Source: Desulfatitalea sp. UBA4791 (lineage in GTDB: Bacteria > Desulfobacterota > Desulfobacteria > Desulfobacterales > Desulfosarcinaceae). From it: a stretch of 64,000 bases of DNA. Position numbers and translations under genes: made by a program. Of the stretch, positions 7,639 through 16,238 are shown one piece after another; within the stretch, counting starts at the first letter, position 1, and every line of letters begins with the position of its first letter. The stretch lies in the NCBI GenBank assembly GCA_002402905.1, contig DHGT01000035.1, positions 1-64,000 of the forward strand, read 5' to 3'. The notes under the pieces were generated by a model that saw only the letters and a program-made list of their open reading frames with translations, did not search any database and was not told the DNA's origin.

Positions 7639-9216
7639 TTACAGCTCAAAGGTCTGCCCCACCATCGGTACCCGCGCATCATAGCCGTTTTTTCTCAACA
7701 GATCGGCAAAGGCCAGACTCTGATCCTCTTCGCCGTGAACCACGACGATTTTTTTTACCCGCAGATTGGATGATTTTAGAAAGCGCAGCAGTTCGTTGCG
7801 ATCCCCGTGGGCCGAAAAACCGCCGATTTTTTCGACATGGGCTTTGAGGGGGTACTCTTTGTTGAGGATCTTGACGATGGGCGCGTCACCGGTGCGACCG
7901 GCCGCTTCATAGGCCTCGCCCTGCTCGAGGATGCGCCGGCCCAGGGTGTGCTGGGCCATGAAGCCGACGATGATGATGGTGTTTTTGGGATTGTGGATTT
8001 TATAACGCAGGTGGTGCAGGATGCGGCCGGCCTCGCACATGCCCGACGCGGAGATGACGATATGGGGATTGTTGTCGCGCATGAGGGCCATGGACTCCTC
8101 GACCGACTGGGTGAAGTGCACCTGTTTGAAGTCGAAGGGGTTTTTGCCGTTGCGCAAAAAGGTCTCGTGGGTATCCCGATCATAGACTTCGGGGTGCTCG
8201 CCGAAGACCTTGGTGATGTTGGTGGCCAGCGGACTGTCGACATAGACGGGCCGGGGTTTGACGGCACCTTCCGAATACAGCTCGTGGATGATGTAGAGCA
8301 ACTCCTGCGTGCGGCCGTAGGCGAAGGCGGGGATCAGCACGCACCCGCCGCGTTCAAAGGCCGCGTTGAGCGTTTTCATCAGATGGGGTTTCAGGTCGAC
8401 CACCGGCTCATGGTCGCGGTCGCCGTAGGTGCTTTCGATGATGAGCATGTCGATGTCGCGGTCCTGCTCGTCGAAATGAAAGCAGGGGTCGCGCAGGATC
8501 GGTTTGTCGAAGCGCCCCAGGTCGCCGGTGAAGGCCACGGTCCGGGTTCGGCCATTGTCGTTGTGCCGCACGATGGTGATGGCCGACCCTAAAATATGAC
8601 CGGCTTCGTAAAACGTGCAGGTGAGATGTTTGCCCACGGTGCTTGTGCTGTGATAGGGCACCCCGTCGAATTGGCTCAAGGCCTGTTCGGCATCCTCGAT
8701 CGAGTAAAGGGGTTCCACGCGTTCCAGGCGATGGCGGATCATGAGCTGGGTAACGGCATCGGCGTCGATGCGCTGGCCGCCGCCCTTTTTGAGCATCTTT
8801 TTCAGCGCTTCGTATTTGCGTTTGCCGATGGGTTTGCCGTTGAGCGTCGGGCCATGGGAGAGTGCCGCGCGGACCGTTTTATAGTTGAGGTACTCGGCAT
8901 CCTGTTCCTGGATGTGAGCCGAGTCGGGCAGCAGGTAGGCGCAGGTGTCGGCCGTGGCGCGGGTGCAGACGATCCGGCCGGAAAAGCCCTTTTTGACCAG
9001 CAGCGGAATGCGGCCCGAATGGTCGATATGGGCATGGGAGAGCACCACGTTGTTGATCATGGAGGCCTGAAACGGCAGGACGCGGTTTTTTTCCTCGGAT
9101 TCTTTGCGGCGGCCCTGGTAAAGACCGCAATCGAGCAGGATATGATCGGTTTCCGTACCGATCAGGTGCATGGATCCGGTCACTTCTCTTACCGCGCCAT
9201 GGAAAGTGATGTGCAT
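7639..9216 (-). CDS. metallo-beta-lactamase/beta-CASP RNA-processing-type hydrolase
   Basis: A 525-aa metallo-beta-lactamase-fold protein of the COG1236 (CPSF73/YSH1-like exonuclease) group. The zinc motif LSHAHIDHSGRIP is near residue 59 and the nearby GLYQGRRKE is typical of the family. The beta-CASP domain spans roughly 200-400 (IESTYGDRDHEP, then IPAFAYGRTQELLY), and the C-terminal RMMBL region carries the last zinc ligands (IGGFSAHGDRNELL, VVVHGEED). Bacterial members are taken to be RNases, but substrates are mostly unknown. AAAGGAAC precedes ATG 9216. It reads toward the palindromic repeat at 7466-7569. Confidence 0.88.
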   Translation of the reverse strand: MHITFHGAVREVTGSMHLIGTETDHILLDCGLYQGRRKESEEKNRVLPFQASMINNVVLSHAHIDHSGRIPLLVKKGFSGRIVCTRATADTCAYLLPDSAHIQEQDAEYLNYKTVRAALSHGPTLNGKPIGKRKYEALKKMLKKGGGQRIDADAVTQLMIRHRLERVEPLYSIEDAEQALSQFDGVPYHSTSTVGKHLTCTFYEAGHILGSAITIVRHNDNGRTRTVAFTGDLGRFDKPILRDPCFHFDEQDRDIDMLIIESTYGDRDHEPVVDLKPHLMKTLNAAFERGGCVLIPAFAYGRTQELLYIIHELYSEGAVKPRPVYVDSPLATNITKVFGEHPEVYDRDTHETFLRNGKNPFDFKQVHFTQSVEESMALMRDNNPHIVISASGMCEAGRILHHLRYKIHNPKNTIIIVGFMAQHTLGRRILEQGEAYEAAGRTGDAPIVKILNKEYPLKAHVEKIGGFSAHGDRNELLRFLKSSNLRVKKIVVVHGEEDQSLAFADLLRKNGYDARVPMVGQTFEL

Positions 9217-9276
9217 GGTCTGTTCCTTTCTATGCAGGTCTGGGCGGATTCAGCCCCAGGGTGAAGGTTTCCGCTG

Positions 9277-9858
9277 TCAAAGGCGCACATGCCATTTCAG
9301 CGCGACACGGTCCGAGGTTATCGTAACCAGATGCTCTTGTCCAACCCGATGATGGGTTACCTGCCAGGGCCGGCCGTCATAGGTCAGCAGGAGATGGCTG
9401 TCGTCCACGATGCGCTGGATCCGGCAGCGGGACAGGCCGGTCAGCCCCATGCCGACCGCCTTGAGCACGGCCTCCTTGGCGGTCCAGTAGCGAAAGAAGA
9501 GGAGCGTGTCGACGGTCGGGGCCAGCGCCCACTCGTCCGGGGCGGCCAATCGTTCCCCCAGGCTTTCGCTCACCGGGCGCAGCCGTTCGATGTCGATGCC
9601 CACCGGATGGGGCGAGCAGACGGCGGCCACGTAGGCGTTCTTGTGGGTCAGAGACCAATAGACGCCGTTGCTCGGCAGGGGCGCGCCGTTGTCATCCTTG
9701 TCCAGCGGGCCCAGTTTCTGGCCGCCGTATCGGGCCGATTGGGCCAGCGCTTTGCGGGCGGCGGCGCGCAGGGCGTCCACCTTGGGGCGGCCCTTGAGCG
9801 GCCGGGCCGCCGCCGGTACAGGCAGAATCACGGGATGCAGGATCGCGCGTCGGGTCAT
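9277..9858 (-). CDS. 4'-phosphopantetheinyl transferase (Sfp-type)
   Basis: A 193-aa Sfp-family enzyme that moves phosphopantetheine from CoA onto a carrier-protein serine. Residues near 88 (VGIDIERLRP) hold the first Mg-binding Asp/Glu pair, and FRYWTAKEAVLKAVGMGL near 131 is the second family signature with the catalytic Glu and Lys. It is the terminal gene of the minus-strand translation operon; its start lies within 5 bases of the rsmI stop. No carrier protein or synthase is near, so it may serve fatty-acid or secondary-metabolite carriers elsewhere. Confidence 0.85.
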   Translation of the reverse strand: MTRRAILHPVILPVPAAARPLKGRPKVDALRAAARKALAQSARYGGQKLGPLDKDDNGAPLPSNGVYWSLTHKNAYVAAVCSPHPVGIDIERLRPVSESLGERLAAPDEWALAPTVDTLLFFRYWTAKEAVLKAVGMGLTGLSRCRIQRIVDDSHLLLTYDGRPWQVTHHRVGQEHLVTITSDRVALKWHVRL

Positions 9859-9862
9859 GGTC

Positions 9863-10741
9863 TCATTTCTCGTCCAGCGCCTTGCGGCAGTGCAGGGCCT
9901 GGTCGTAGATCCGCTTTCGGTTCACGTTGAAGCGGGCGGCCAGCTCCCGGGCGATGTCGCTCAAGGGGGCCTGGCGATCCTCCACGGCCATGCGGATGGC
10001 GGCGTCGATCTCTTCCTCTCCGTGCGGTTCGGCCGTGGCAGCGCCGGCGACCAGCAGCGTGCACTCTCCTTTGATCGTCTCTTTGCGGTCGAGTGCCCGG
10101 ATGATGTCGGACAGCGTGCCCCGGATGAACTCTTCGTGCAGTTTGGTCATCTCCCGGCCAAGTACGGCCGGCCGGTCGCCAAGGGCTTCGACCAGTTCAT
10201 CCAGAAACGCATGCAGACGCTGCGGGGATTGATAAAAAATCAGGGTGTGCGACAGGCGCGCCAGGTCGGCCAGCTGTTCGGCGCGCTTGTTCTTTTTGCG
10301 GCTGGGAAACCCCACGAAGGTGAATTGGTCGGTGGGCAGGCCGGATACGGACAGGGCCGTGATGGCCGCCGAGACGCCGGGAACCGGAAAAATCGGGAGG
10401 CCTCGTTCAGCGGCCGCCTGCACCAGGCGGTAGCCCGGATCGGACACGGTCGGTGTGCCGGCATCGGAGACCAATGCGATGGCGGCGCCCGCTTCGAGCT
10501 GTTGGATCAAGGTGGCCGTGCGTTCGATTTCGTTGTGTTCGTGGTAGGAGACGAGCGGTTGGTCGATATGGTGGTGGGCCAGCAGACGGCGCGTGTGCCG
10601 GGTGTCTTCGGCCGCGATGAGGTCGACTTCGGCCAGGACCTTCAGGGCCCGCAGGGTGATGTCGGCCATGTTGCCGATGGGCGTCGTCACCACGTAGAGT
10701 CCAGGCGGCAGCGGTTTATCCGTAGGCGAGTTCGAAGGCAT
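9863..10741 (-). CDS. rsmI: 16S rRNA (cytidine-1402 2'-O)-methyltransferase
   Basis: A 292-aa tetrapyrrole-methylase-fold enzyme. LYVVTTPIGNMADITLRAL opens the protein, AEDTRHTRRLL follows near residue 45, and VSDAGTPTVSDPGYRLV lies near 95, all RsmI signatures. It methylates C1402 of 16S rRNA together with RsmH, tuning decoding. The start overlaps the end of yraN by 26 bases; this rsmI-yraN-rnhB linkage is common. The last 45 residues form a helical domain (DIARELAARFNVNRKRIYD), as in other long RsmI proteins. Confidence 0.95.
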   Translation of the reverse strand: MPSNSPTDKPLPPGLYVVTTPIGNMADITLRALKVLAEVDLIAAEDTRHTRRLLAHHHIDQPLVSYHEHNEIERTATLIQQLEAGAAIALVSDAGTPTVSDPGYRLVQAAAERGLPIFPVPGVSAAITALSVSGLPTDQFTFVGFPSRKKNKRAEQLADLARLSHTLIFYQSPQRLHAFLDELVEALGDRPAVLGREMTKLHEEFIRGTLSDIIRALDRKETIKGECTLLVAGAATAEPHGEEEIDAAIRMAVEDRQAPLSDIARELAARFNVNRKRIYDQALHCRKALDEK

Positions 10742-11087
10742 TGCGGATGACCTCGATGTTGGGTTTCGCCGCGACCATCTGAACGGTCACCACGTCAAAC
10801 CGGGCGCGCCGGTCCATGGCCTTGTGGGCCTTGAGGTAGACGAGCGCCAGCATGGAAAGCTTGCGCTGTTTGGCCGGAGTGATCGCCCACTTGGGATCCC
10901 CGTAGCTGCGGGAGCGTCGCGCCTTGACCTCGATGAAAACGATCGTGCCGTAGTGATCGGCGATGATATCGATCTCACCGGCCCGGGTGCGGTAGTTGGT
11001 TTCCAGAATCCGGTAGCCCTCGCGCTGCAGGTATTGGGCGACCATCTGCTCGCTGTTCTGACCGAAGCGCTGGCGGTCATCGACCAT
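10716..11087 (-). CDS. yraN: YraN family nuclease-fold protein (UPF0102)
   Basis: A 123-aa protein with the restriction-endonuclease-like fold seen in YraN: the RAGEIDIIADH and IVFIEVKARRS blocks supply the Asp and Glu-x-Lys of the presumed active site. Its cellular role is unknown, though conserved linkage with rnhB and rsmI suggests nucleic-acid metabolism. The frame runs open upstream to 11258, inside rnhB; I use ATG 11087, which gives the family N-terminus (DRQRFGQNSEQMVAQYL) and an 11-base overlap with the rnhB stop. Confidence 0.9.
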   Translation of the reverse strand: MVDDRQRFGQNSEQMVAQYLQREGYRILETNYRTRAGEIDIIADHYGTIVFIEVKARRSRSYGDPKWAITPAKQRKLSMLALVYLKAHKAMDRRARFDVVTVQMVAAKPNIEVIRNAFELAYG

Positions 11088-11733
11088 CGCGCAAGCCGTT
11101 CGCCGAATCGAGCGCGCCGCGCCAGGGCACGTGCTCGCAGACGCCTCTGAAGGTGCGGCGATGGATGGTGCAGGGGCCGTGCGATGCGATGGCGGCCTTG
11201 TGGGCCTGGGTGGGGTAGCCTTTATGGCGGTCGAAACCGAACAGCGGGTATTGGACATGGTAGTCTTGCATGATCCGGTCCCGGCTCACTTTGGCGATGA
11301 TCGATGCAGCGGCGATGGAGATGCTGCGGGCATCGCCCTTGATGATGGTATCCTGGGGCAGTTCGGACGGAATGCCGTGCCGGCCGTCGATGAGCAGAAG
11401 GTCGGGCTGGGGATCGAGATGGGCGACGGCCAGGGCCATGGCCCGCCGTGATGCCTGCAGGATGTTGATCCGGTCGATTTCGGCGGCATCGACGATCCCG
11501 ACTCCGACACCATCGGCTTCGGCCTGGATCCGATCGAAGAGGCGCTCGCGTTGCCGGTGGGTCAACTGTTTGGAATCATTGACACCCGGCACATCGAAGG
11601 CCGGCGGCAGGATTACCGCCGCCGCGACCACCGGTCCGGCCAGGGGGCCTCGTCCGGCTTCGTCCACTCCGGCGATCCTTCGATAACCTTTCGTGCGATG
11701 CGCCTGCTCGAATGCCCAGAGATCTGCTGCCAT
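11077..11733 (-). CDS. rnhB: ribonuclease HII
   Basis: Removes ribonucleotides and RNA primers from RNA-DNA hybrids. GVDEAGRGPLAGPV near the N-terminus carries the first catalytic Asp-Glu pair, LLIDGRHGIP the third acidic residue, and SIAAASIIAKVSRDR the fourth region of the type-2 RNase H active site. ATG 11733 is chosen with GGA 5 bases upstream; a TTG at 11748 with AGGG ahead of it is an alternative that would add five residues. Located between rplS (19 bases upstream) and yraN, a common bacterial order. Confidence 0.94.
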   Translation of the reverse strand: MAADLWAFEQAHRTKGYRRIAGVDEAGRGPLAGPVVAAAVILPPAFDVPGVNDSKQLTHRQRERLFDRIQAEADGVGVGIVDAAEIDRINILQASRRAMALAVAHLDPQPDLLLIDGRHGIPSELPQDTIIKGDARSISIAAASIIAKVSRDRIMQDYHVQYPLFGFDRHKGYPTQAHKAAIASHGPCTIHRRTFRGVCEHVPWRGALDSANGLRDGR

Positions 11734-11752
11734 GCGATCCGGTCGCAACCAC

Positions 11753-12100
11753 CTACCCTAGACGTTTTTCACGGATACGGGCCGCTTTGCCGCGCAGTTT
11801 GCGCAGGTAGTAAATTTTGGCGCGCCGCACGCGGCCGCGCGTGACGATTTCGACCCGGTCGATAATCGGCGAATGAAAGGGGAAAACGCGCTCTACACCC
11901 ACCCCATAAGAGACTTTGCGTACGGTAAAGGTCGAATTGATGCTGCCTTTGCGTTTGGAAATCACCACGCCCTGAAACATCTGGATACGTTCCTTGTCGC
12001 CCTCTTTGATTTTAACGTGGACGCGCACCGTATCGCCCGGCAGAAAATCGGGCATATCCATACGCATTTGCTCTTTTTCCAACTGCTTGATGACTTGCAT
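11753..12100 (-). CDS. rplS: 50S ribosomal protein L19
   Basis: L19 sits at the 30S-50S interface. The 115-aa product opens with MQVIKQLEKEQMRMDMPDF and contains FQGVVISKRKGS and the basic tail RRAKIYYLRKLRGKAARI, standard for L19. The frame extends upstream to 12217 without family similarity; ATG 12100 matches the usual start and length. It follows trmD and a SpoU-like methyltransferase gene in the ffh-trmD-rplS translation operon. Confidence 0.97.
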   Translation of the reverse strand: MQVIKQLEKEQMRMDMPDFLPGDTVRVHVKIKEGDKERIQMFQGVVISKRKGSINSTFTVRKVSYGVGVERVFPFHSPIIDRVEIVTRGRVRRAKIYYLRKLRGKAARIREKRLG

Positions 12101-12149
12101 GATCTCTATTCTCCCGTCGTTTCCAGTTATATTTGAGATGCTGTTTTCG

Positions 12150-12686
12150 TTATCGCCACATCCGGTCCAAAACGATCGAAACCGCCGATCGGACTGAAAG
12201 ATGGTTGTAACCGCCACCGCCTTCGATGGGATCGAGCCTGAAGTCGACCCGGTCCATCACCTCCGGGGCCAGGCCCCATGCGGTGCCGAAGAGCAACAGC
12301 GCCGGTCGCTCCTGCATGACGACACTGCGCAGGTCGTCGAAGTTCAAATTGTTGCTCGACCGCCGGGCGCTGGTGGCAATGGTCACCGGCGCCGCTCCCC
12401 ATCTTCCTGCCATGTCCGCCGTCGCCGCTTCAAGGTGCGTCGCGAGGCGGATCAGTGACAACGCGTCCCGTCGATCCGGATTGTACTGTGCGCCAACCCC
12501 GGTGACCCAGTGCGCCAGAATGCGCCGTACCAGCTCCTGCTGGTCTTCCAGCGGGGTCACCACGTAAAACGCATCCAATCCGAATGTCTTGGATACCCTT
12601 GCAATGTCGTGCAGATCCAGGGCCGTCACGGCGGCGGCAATGGTCTGCCCGTTTTTATCCACCACCGGATGGTGGATCAGGGCCAC
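12150..12686 (-). CDS. RNA methyltransferase of the TrmD-linked SPOUT-like family
   Basis: A COG4752-type RNA methyltransferase commonly encoded between trmD and rplS in Desulfobacterota and Aquificae. Recognisable blocks are ALIHHPVVDKNGQ at the N-terminus, ALDLHDIARVSKTFGLDAFYVV near residue 25 (quoted piecewise: family-conserved DIARV-K-FG), and the SAM-binding knot LLFGTAWGLAPEVM near 128 followed by YNHLSVRSAVSIVLDR. The frame opens with GTG 12722, but the family N-terminus and GCAGGG five bases upstream favour GTG 12686, which still overlaps trmD by 32 bases. The target nucleotide is not known to me. Confidence 0.82.
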   Translation of the reverse strand: MALIHHPVVDKNGQTIAAAVTALDLHDIARVSKTFGLDAFYVVTPLEDQQELVRRILAHWVTGVGAQYNPDRRDALSLIRLATHLEAATADMAGRWGAAPVTIATSARRSSNNLNFDDLRSVVMQERPALLLFGTAWGLAPEVMDRVDFRLDPIEGGGGYNHLSVRSAVSIVLDRMWR

Positions 12687-13443
12687 GGCCACCCTGCTCG
12701 CGTATGATGCTTTCGATCTCACGGTGCCATGCGCTCAGCAGCGCCATCTCCTCGTCGCTCAACCGGCCCTTGCGCAACAGGTCGGGTCGTCTTGCAAAGG
12801 TGCGCAACAACGCATCGGCACATCGCCAGCGGGCGATCCGGTCGTGGTGCCCGGAGAGCAAGACCTCCGGCACCTCGTCACCTTCGAATGCCGGCGGGCG
12901 CGTGTAGTGGGCCGTGTCCAGGCGGTCATCGCCGAACGAATCCTGCTCGGCCGAATCTTCGTTGCCCAGAACGCCCGGCAGCAACCGCGTCACCGCGTCC
13001 ATCACGGCCATGGCCCCCACTTCGCCGCCGGTCATGACAAAATCGCCGATGGAAATTTCCATGTCGACGAATTGCTCGGTGAACCGTTCGTCCACGCCCT
13101 CATAGCGACCGCACACCAGAATCATGCCGGGCAGTTGTGCCAATTGCCGGGCCAATCCCTGATCGAAGCGCTGCCCCTGGGGCGAAAGCAGGAGCGTGGG
13201 CGCCTGGGGGGCCATTTGTCGGGCAGCCTTGGTGGCTGCCGCCAACGGCTCGGGTTTCATGACCATGCCGCAACCGCCGCCATAGGGCCGGTCGTCGGTC
13301 ACCCGGTGACGGCCCTCGGCATGATCCCGAATGTTGATGGCCGTCGTATCGATGGCGCCGCTTTGAATGGCCCTGCGCATGATGCCGTTTGCCCAGAACG
13401 CATCCATCAGTTCCGGAAAAATGGTGAGAACGACGAATTTCAT
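12655..13443 (-). CDS. trmD: tRNA (guanine-37 N1)-methyltransferase
   Basis: TrmD makes m1G37 in tRNAs to prevent +1 frameshifting. The 262-aa protein starts MKFVVLTIFPELMDAF, carries DDRPYGGGCGMVMKPEPL near residue 50 and the SPOUT knot motifs ILVCGRYEGVDERF near 112 and SIGDFVMTGGEVGAM near 132. Length and motif order are standard. It lies between rimM (15 bases upstream) and a second RNA methyltransferase gene that overlaps its 3' end. Confidence 0.97.
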   Translation of the reverse strand: MKFVVLTIFPELMDAFWANGIMRRAIQSGAIDTTAINIRDHAEGRHRVTDDRPYGGGCGMVMKPEPLAAATKAARQMAPQAPTLLLSPQGQRFDQGLARQLAQLPGMILVCGRYEGVDERFTEQFVDMEISIGDFVMTGGEVGAMAVMDAVTRLLPGVLGNEDSAEQDSFGDDRLDTAHYTRPPAFEGDEVPEVLLSGHHDRIARWRCADALLRTFARRPDLLRKGRLSDEEMALLSAWHREIESIIREQGGRGPDPPSGGG

Positions 13444-13458
13444 CGCATTGGCCGGCCG

Positions 13459-13995
13459 CTAAATGAGGCCTTCGGGCAGCTCCACTCGCATGGAACCCTT
13501 ATCCATATCAATATCCAGCACCACCGACGAGATGGCCGGGATCAAAATTTCGCCGGCAGGGTGTTCCGGCGGTGTTTCGACCACATAGATGTCATTGGCC
13601 CCCGTGGGTATGATCTGGGTCACGCGTCCCAGATGCTCACCGGTCGTGGTGATCACGGACAGGCCGATCAAATCTTGCCAGTAATAGGTGTCCGGTTCCA
13701 GCGGCGGCAGTTCGGATCTGGCAATGAACACGCCCCAACCCTTCAACGATTCCGCCTCGTTGCGCGTCCGGACACCATCCAGTGTCAACCGAACGATCCG
13801 TTTGTGCGCCTGGGCCCATGTGATCACATCCTGCCGCGTCTCGCCGGCGTCATCGATCAGCACGACCTTGCCGTGCACGACAAAACGATCCGGTGATTCC
13901 GCATAGGAATAGACTTTCACCGAACCGCGAATGCCATGGGCACCGGTGACGGTTCCGATCTGAATGAAATCATCCGGCACAACTGGACTACTCAA
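13459..13995 (-). CDS. rimM: ribosome maturation factor RimM
   Basis: RimM binds S19 and assists 16S 3'-domain assembly. The 178-aa protein has the N-terminal barrel motif IGTVTGAHGIRGSVKVYS, the central YYWQDLIGLSVIT and a PRC-barrel C-terminus (ILIPAISSVVLDIDMDKG). The open frame begins with TTG 13995, which overlaps the khpA stop and has GGAAA about 7 bases upstream; GTG 13980 is a possible alternative. Order khpA-rimM-trmD is conserved. Confidence 0.94.
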   Translation of the reverse strand: MSSPVVPDDFIQIGTVTGAHGIRGSVKVYSYAESPDRFVVHGKVVLIDDAGETRQDVITWAQAHKRIVRLTLDGVRTRNEAESLKGWGVFIARSELPPLEPDTYYWQDLIGLSVITTTGEHLGRVTQIIPTGANDIYVVETPPEHPAGEILIPAISSVVLDIDMDKGSMRVELPEGLI

Positions 13996-14218
13996 GGATT
14001 TCCAGGACCGTTCGTTTTCGGATTTTAGCCGACGCCGCGCTGAGCAGTGTCCTCATGGCCCGCGCGGTGCGTCCCTGCTTGCCGATCACTTTTCCCAAAT
14101 CGTCTTTGGCGACCTTGAGCTCCAATACCGATGTCTGGTTGCCTTCGATTTCGGTGACTTCCACTTGTTCCGGATGGTCTACTAACGCCTGCGCGATGGA
14201 CTTGATCAGGTCTTTCAT
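13988..14218 (-). CDS. khpA: KH-domain RNA-binding protein
   Basis: A 76-aa single-KH protein (formerly YlqC). The RNA-binding GxxG loop is in DDLGKVIGKQGRTARAMR near residue 40. KhpA forms a heterodimer with KhpB in many bacteria and binds small RNAs and mRNAs. It lies between rpsP and rimM as usual and overlaps the rimM start codon. Confidence 0.94.
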   Translation of the reverse strand: MKDLIKSIAQALVDHPEQVEVTEIEGNQTSVLELKVAKDDLGKVIGKQGRTARAMRTLLSAASAKIRKRTVLEILE

Positions 14219-14266
14219 AGCATCCCTCCCCTTGGATCGGCGATTGCAGAAACAGCTGTGTATATC

Positions 14267-14524
14267 CTACTGAGCCGCTGGCGCGAAAACGCCCTCTTTC
14301 TTCAAGAGGCTTCGAACGGTGTCCGTAGGAATGGCACCCTGCTGCAACCAATAGTGAACCCGATCAGCTTTCAGTGTCACTTCAGCTGGTTCCTGCAGCG
14401 GATTATAGGTGCCCACGTTTTCGAGAAACCTTCCATCTCGTGGGCTTTCGCTATCCGCTACCACAATGCGGTAAAAAGGTCGTTTCTTGGCACCGTGTCG
14501 GGCCAATCTGATTTTAACTGCCAT
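14267..14524 (-). CDS. rpsP: 30S ribosomal protein S16
   Basis: S16 is needed for 30S assembly. The 85-aa product has the typical opening MAVKIRLARHGAKKRPFYRI and later block VGTYNPLQEP. It is located 20 bases downstream of ffh in the same operon. Confidence 0.97.
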   Translation of the reverse strand: MAVKIRLARHGAKKRPFYRIVVADSESPRDGRFLENVGTYNPLQEPAEVTLKADRVHYWLQQGAIPTDTVRSLLKKEGVFAPAAQ

Positions 14525-14544
14525 TCACTCTGTCTCCTTTGGAT

Positions 14545-15876
14545 TTAAAAAGGTAACATGCCGCGTCCCATACCGCGCATGCCCCCTTTACCGATCTTTT
14601 TCATCATTTTCATCACCTGGGCATAATTTTTCAACAAGCGATTGACGTCCTGCACGCTGGTACCGCTGCCGCTGGCGATGCGTCGTCTTCGGCTGCCGTT
14701 GATGATGTTGTACTGGCGGCGTTCCTGGGGGGTCATCGAGTTGATGATCGCCTCGATGCGCACCAGTTCGGAATCGTCCACCTCCATGTTTTTCAACTGC
14801 TTGATCTTGCCCATCCCGGGAATCATGCCCAGGATATCGCTGAGCGATCCCATCTTGCGCACCTGGAGCAGCTGGTTCTTGAAATCGTCCAGGGTGAACT
14901 GATTCTTGCGCAGCTTTTTTTCGAATTCGGCGGCCTGTTTGGCGTCCACGACCTCCTGGGCTTTCTCGATCATGGTGAGCATGTCGCCCATGCCGAGAAT
15001 GCGCGACGCCATGCGATCGGGGTGGAACGCTTCCAGGTCGGTCAGCTTTTCGCCGACGCCGATAAATTTGACCGGCTTGCCGGTGATCGATCGAATGGAC
15101 AGTGCCGCGCCGCCGCGGGCGTCGCCGTCCATTTTGGTCAATACCACACCGCCGATGCCCAGTGCTTCGTCAAAGGCCTTGGCCATGTTGACCGCATCCT
15201 GACCGGTCATGGCATCGGCAATCAGAAGAATATCCGACGGATGAACGGCTTTCTGAATCGCCTTGAGTTCACCCATCAGGGTCTCATCGATGTGCAACCG
15301 GCCGGCCGTATCGATCAACACCGTGTCGCAACCGCTCTTCTGGGCCTCCACCCGCGCCTGCTGACAGATATCCACCGGCTTCATATCGGCGCGCGATGCG
15401 AACACGGGCACCTCGATCTGGGTTCCCAGTTTGCGCAGCTGCTCGATGGCCGCCGGTCGATAGACATCGGCCGGCACCAGGTACGGCTTGCGGCCTTTTT
15501 TCCGAAGCATGACGGCCAGTTTGCCGGTAGTGGTCGTCTTGCCCGAACCCTGCAGCCCGACCATCATGACGGGCACGGGATGGGTGCCTGACAAATCGAG
15601 CTCTTCATGGGCCCCGCCCATGAGGCGGGTCAGCTCTTCATTGACGATTTTGATGACTTGCTGACCGGGCGTCAGGCTGGTCATCACCTCCTGGCCCAGG
15701 GCCCGCTCCTTGATATCGGCGACGAACTGCTTGACCACCTTGAAATGGACGTCGGCTTCCAGCAGGGCCATTCGCACTTCACGCAGCCCTTCGGAAACAT
15801 TTTTTTCCGTAAGGGTGCCGTGCCCCTTGAGCCTTTTGAAGACGCCATCGAGTTTTTCACTCAGGCTCTCAAACAT
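14545..15876 (-). CDS. ffh: signal recognition particle GTPase Ffh
   Basis: The protein part of the SRP, guiding nascent membrane proteins to FtsY. The 443-aa product has the NG domain with P-loop VGLQGSGKTTTTGKLAV near residue 107, DTAGRLHIDE near 190 and TKMDGDARGG near 247, and a C-terminal M domain with the SRP-RNA-binding block GSRRRRIASGSGTSVQDVN and a methionine-rich tail. It is the first gene of the translation operon and is preceded by a good sigma-70 promoter. Confidence 0.97.
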   Translation of the reverse strand: MFESLSEKLDGVFKRLKGHGTLTEKNVSEGLREVRMALLEADVHFKVVKQFVADIKERALGQEVMTSLTPGQQVIKIVNEELTRLMGGAHEELDLSGTHPVPVMMVGLQGSGKTTTTGKLAVMLRKKGRKPYLVPADVYRPAAIEQLRKLGTQIEVPVFASRADMKPVDICQQARVEAQKSGCDTVLIDTAGRLHIDETLMGELKAIQKAVHPSDILLIADAMTGQDAVNMAKAFDEALGIGGVVLTKMDGDARGGAALSIRSITGKPVKFIGVGEKLTDLEAFHPDRMASRILGMGDMLTMIEKAQEVVDAKQAAEFEKKLRKNQFTLDDFKNQLLQVRKMGSLSDILGMIPGMGKIKQLKNMEVDDSELVRIEAIINSMTPQERRQYNIINGSRRRRIASGSGTSVQDVNRLLKNYAQVMKMMKKIGKGGMRGMGRGMLPF

Positions 15877-15907
15877 CGTTGGTCACCACAATACCAATAA
15901 AACCTTG

Positions 15908-15936
15908 AAAATAAACTGATATAAATGATAAGTCAA
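15908..15936 (-). promoter_or_regulatory. sigma-70 promoter of the ffh-trmD-rplS operon
   Basis: On the minus strand TTGACT (15931-15936), a 17-base spacer and TATTTT (15908-15913) stand about 32 bases ahead of the ffh ATG. Both hexamers match five and four of six consensus positions. Confidence 0.55.
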
Positions 15937-15946
15937 GCAAAACAAA

Positions 15947-15968
15947 ACGGCAACACCATGGTTGCCGT
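15947..15968 (-). terminator. intrinsic-terminator-like hairpin upstream of the ffh promoter
   Basis: ACGGCAAC (15947-15954) and GTTGCCGT (15961-15968) pair around a 6-base loop; on the minus strand the stem is followed by TTTTGTTTTGC. No minus-strand gene reads into it, so it may block antisense transcription from the rlmN side before the ffh promoter. Nothing else but repeat B is seen in 15969-16238. Confidence 0.45.
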
Positions 15969-16060
15969 CGCTGACAAATGGTTCATGAACCCGAGCCCTA
16001 TAACACCAATGCGGGTGCGGGGCAAGGCATAATCAATGCCGATATGGAGCCCTGTGGTTT

Positions 16061-16110
16061 TAAGTGTAAAGTTTTAAGTTTAAAGTGAAGGTATGTTGTC
16101 ATTTGGTTGT
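16061..16110 (+). repeat. TTTAAAGTGAAGG dispersed element, copy B
   Basis: TAAGTGTAAAGTTTTAAG (16061-16078) runs into TTTAAAGTGAAGGTATG, then TTGTCATTTGG. It shares both the tandem AAGT/TAAAG units and the GTGAAGG core with copies C and D, and lies about 130 bases upstream of rlmN. Confidence 0.65.
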
Positions 16111-16238
16111 GTGCCCATTTTATGCCATCCCTTGGACGGATGACCGTAACTTTCATATGTTAAATTTTTTAATTGGTTACTTGATTGGACTTGCCAGCAA
16201 AAACCGATTGGCCGCTGGCAGAAGGCACTTGTTGTTTT

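Noticed and set aside
12589..13896. A 435-codon plus-strand open frame opposite trmD and rimM
   Set aside because: Antisense shadow of conserved translation genes in a high-GC region; no family similarity.
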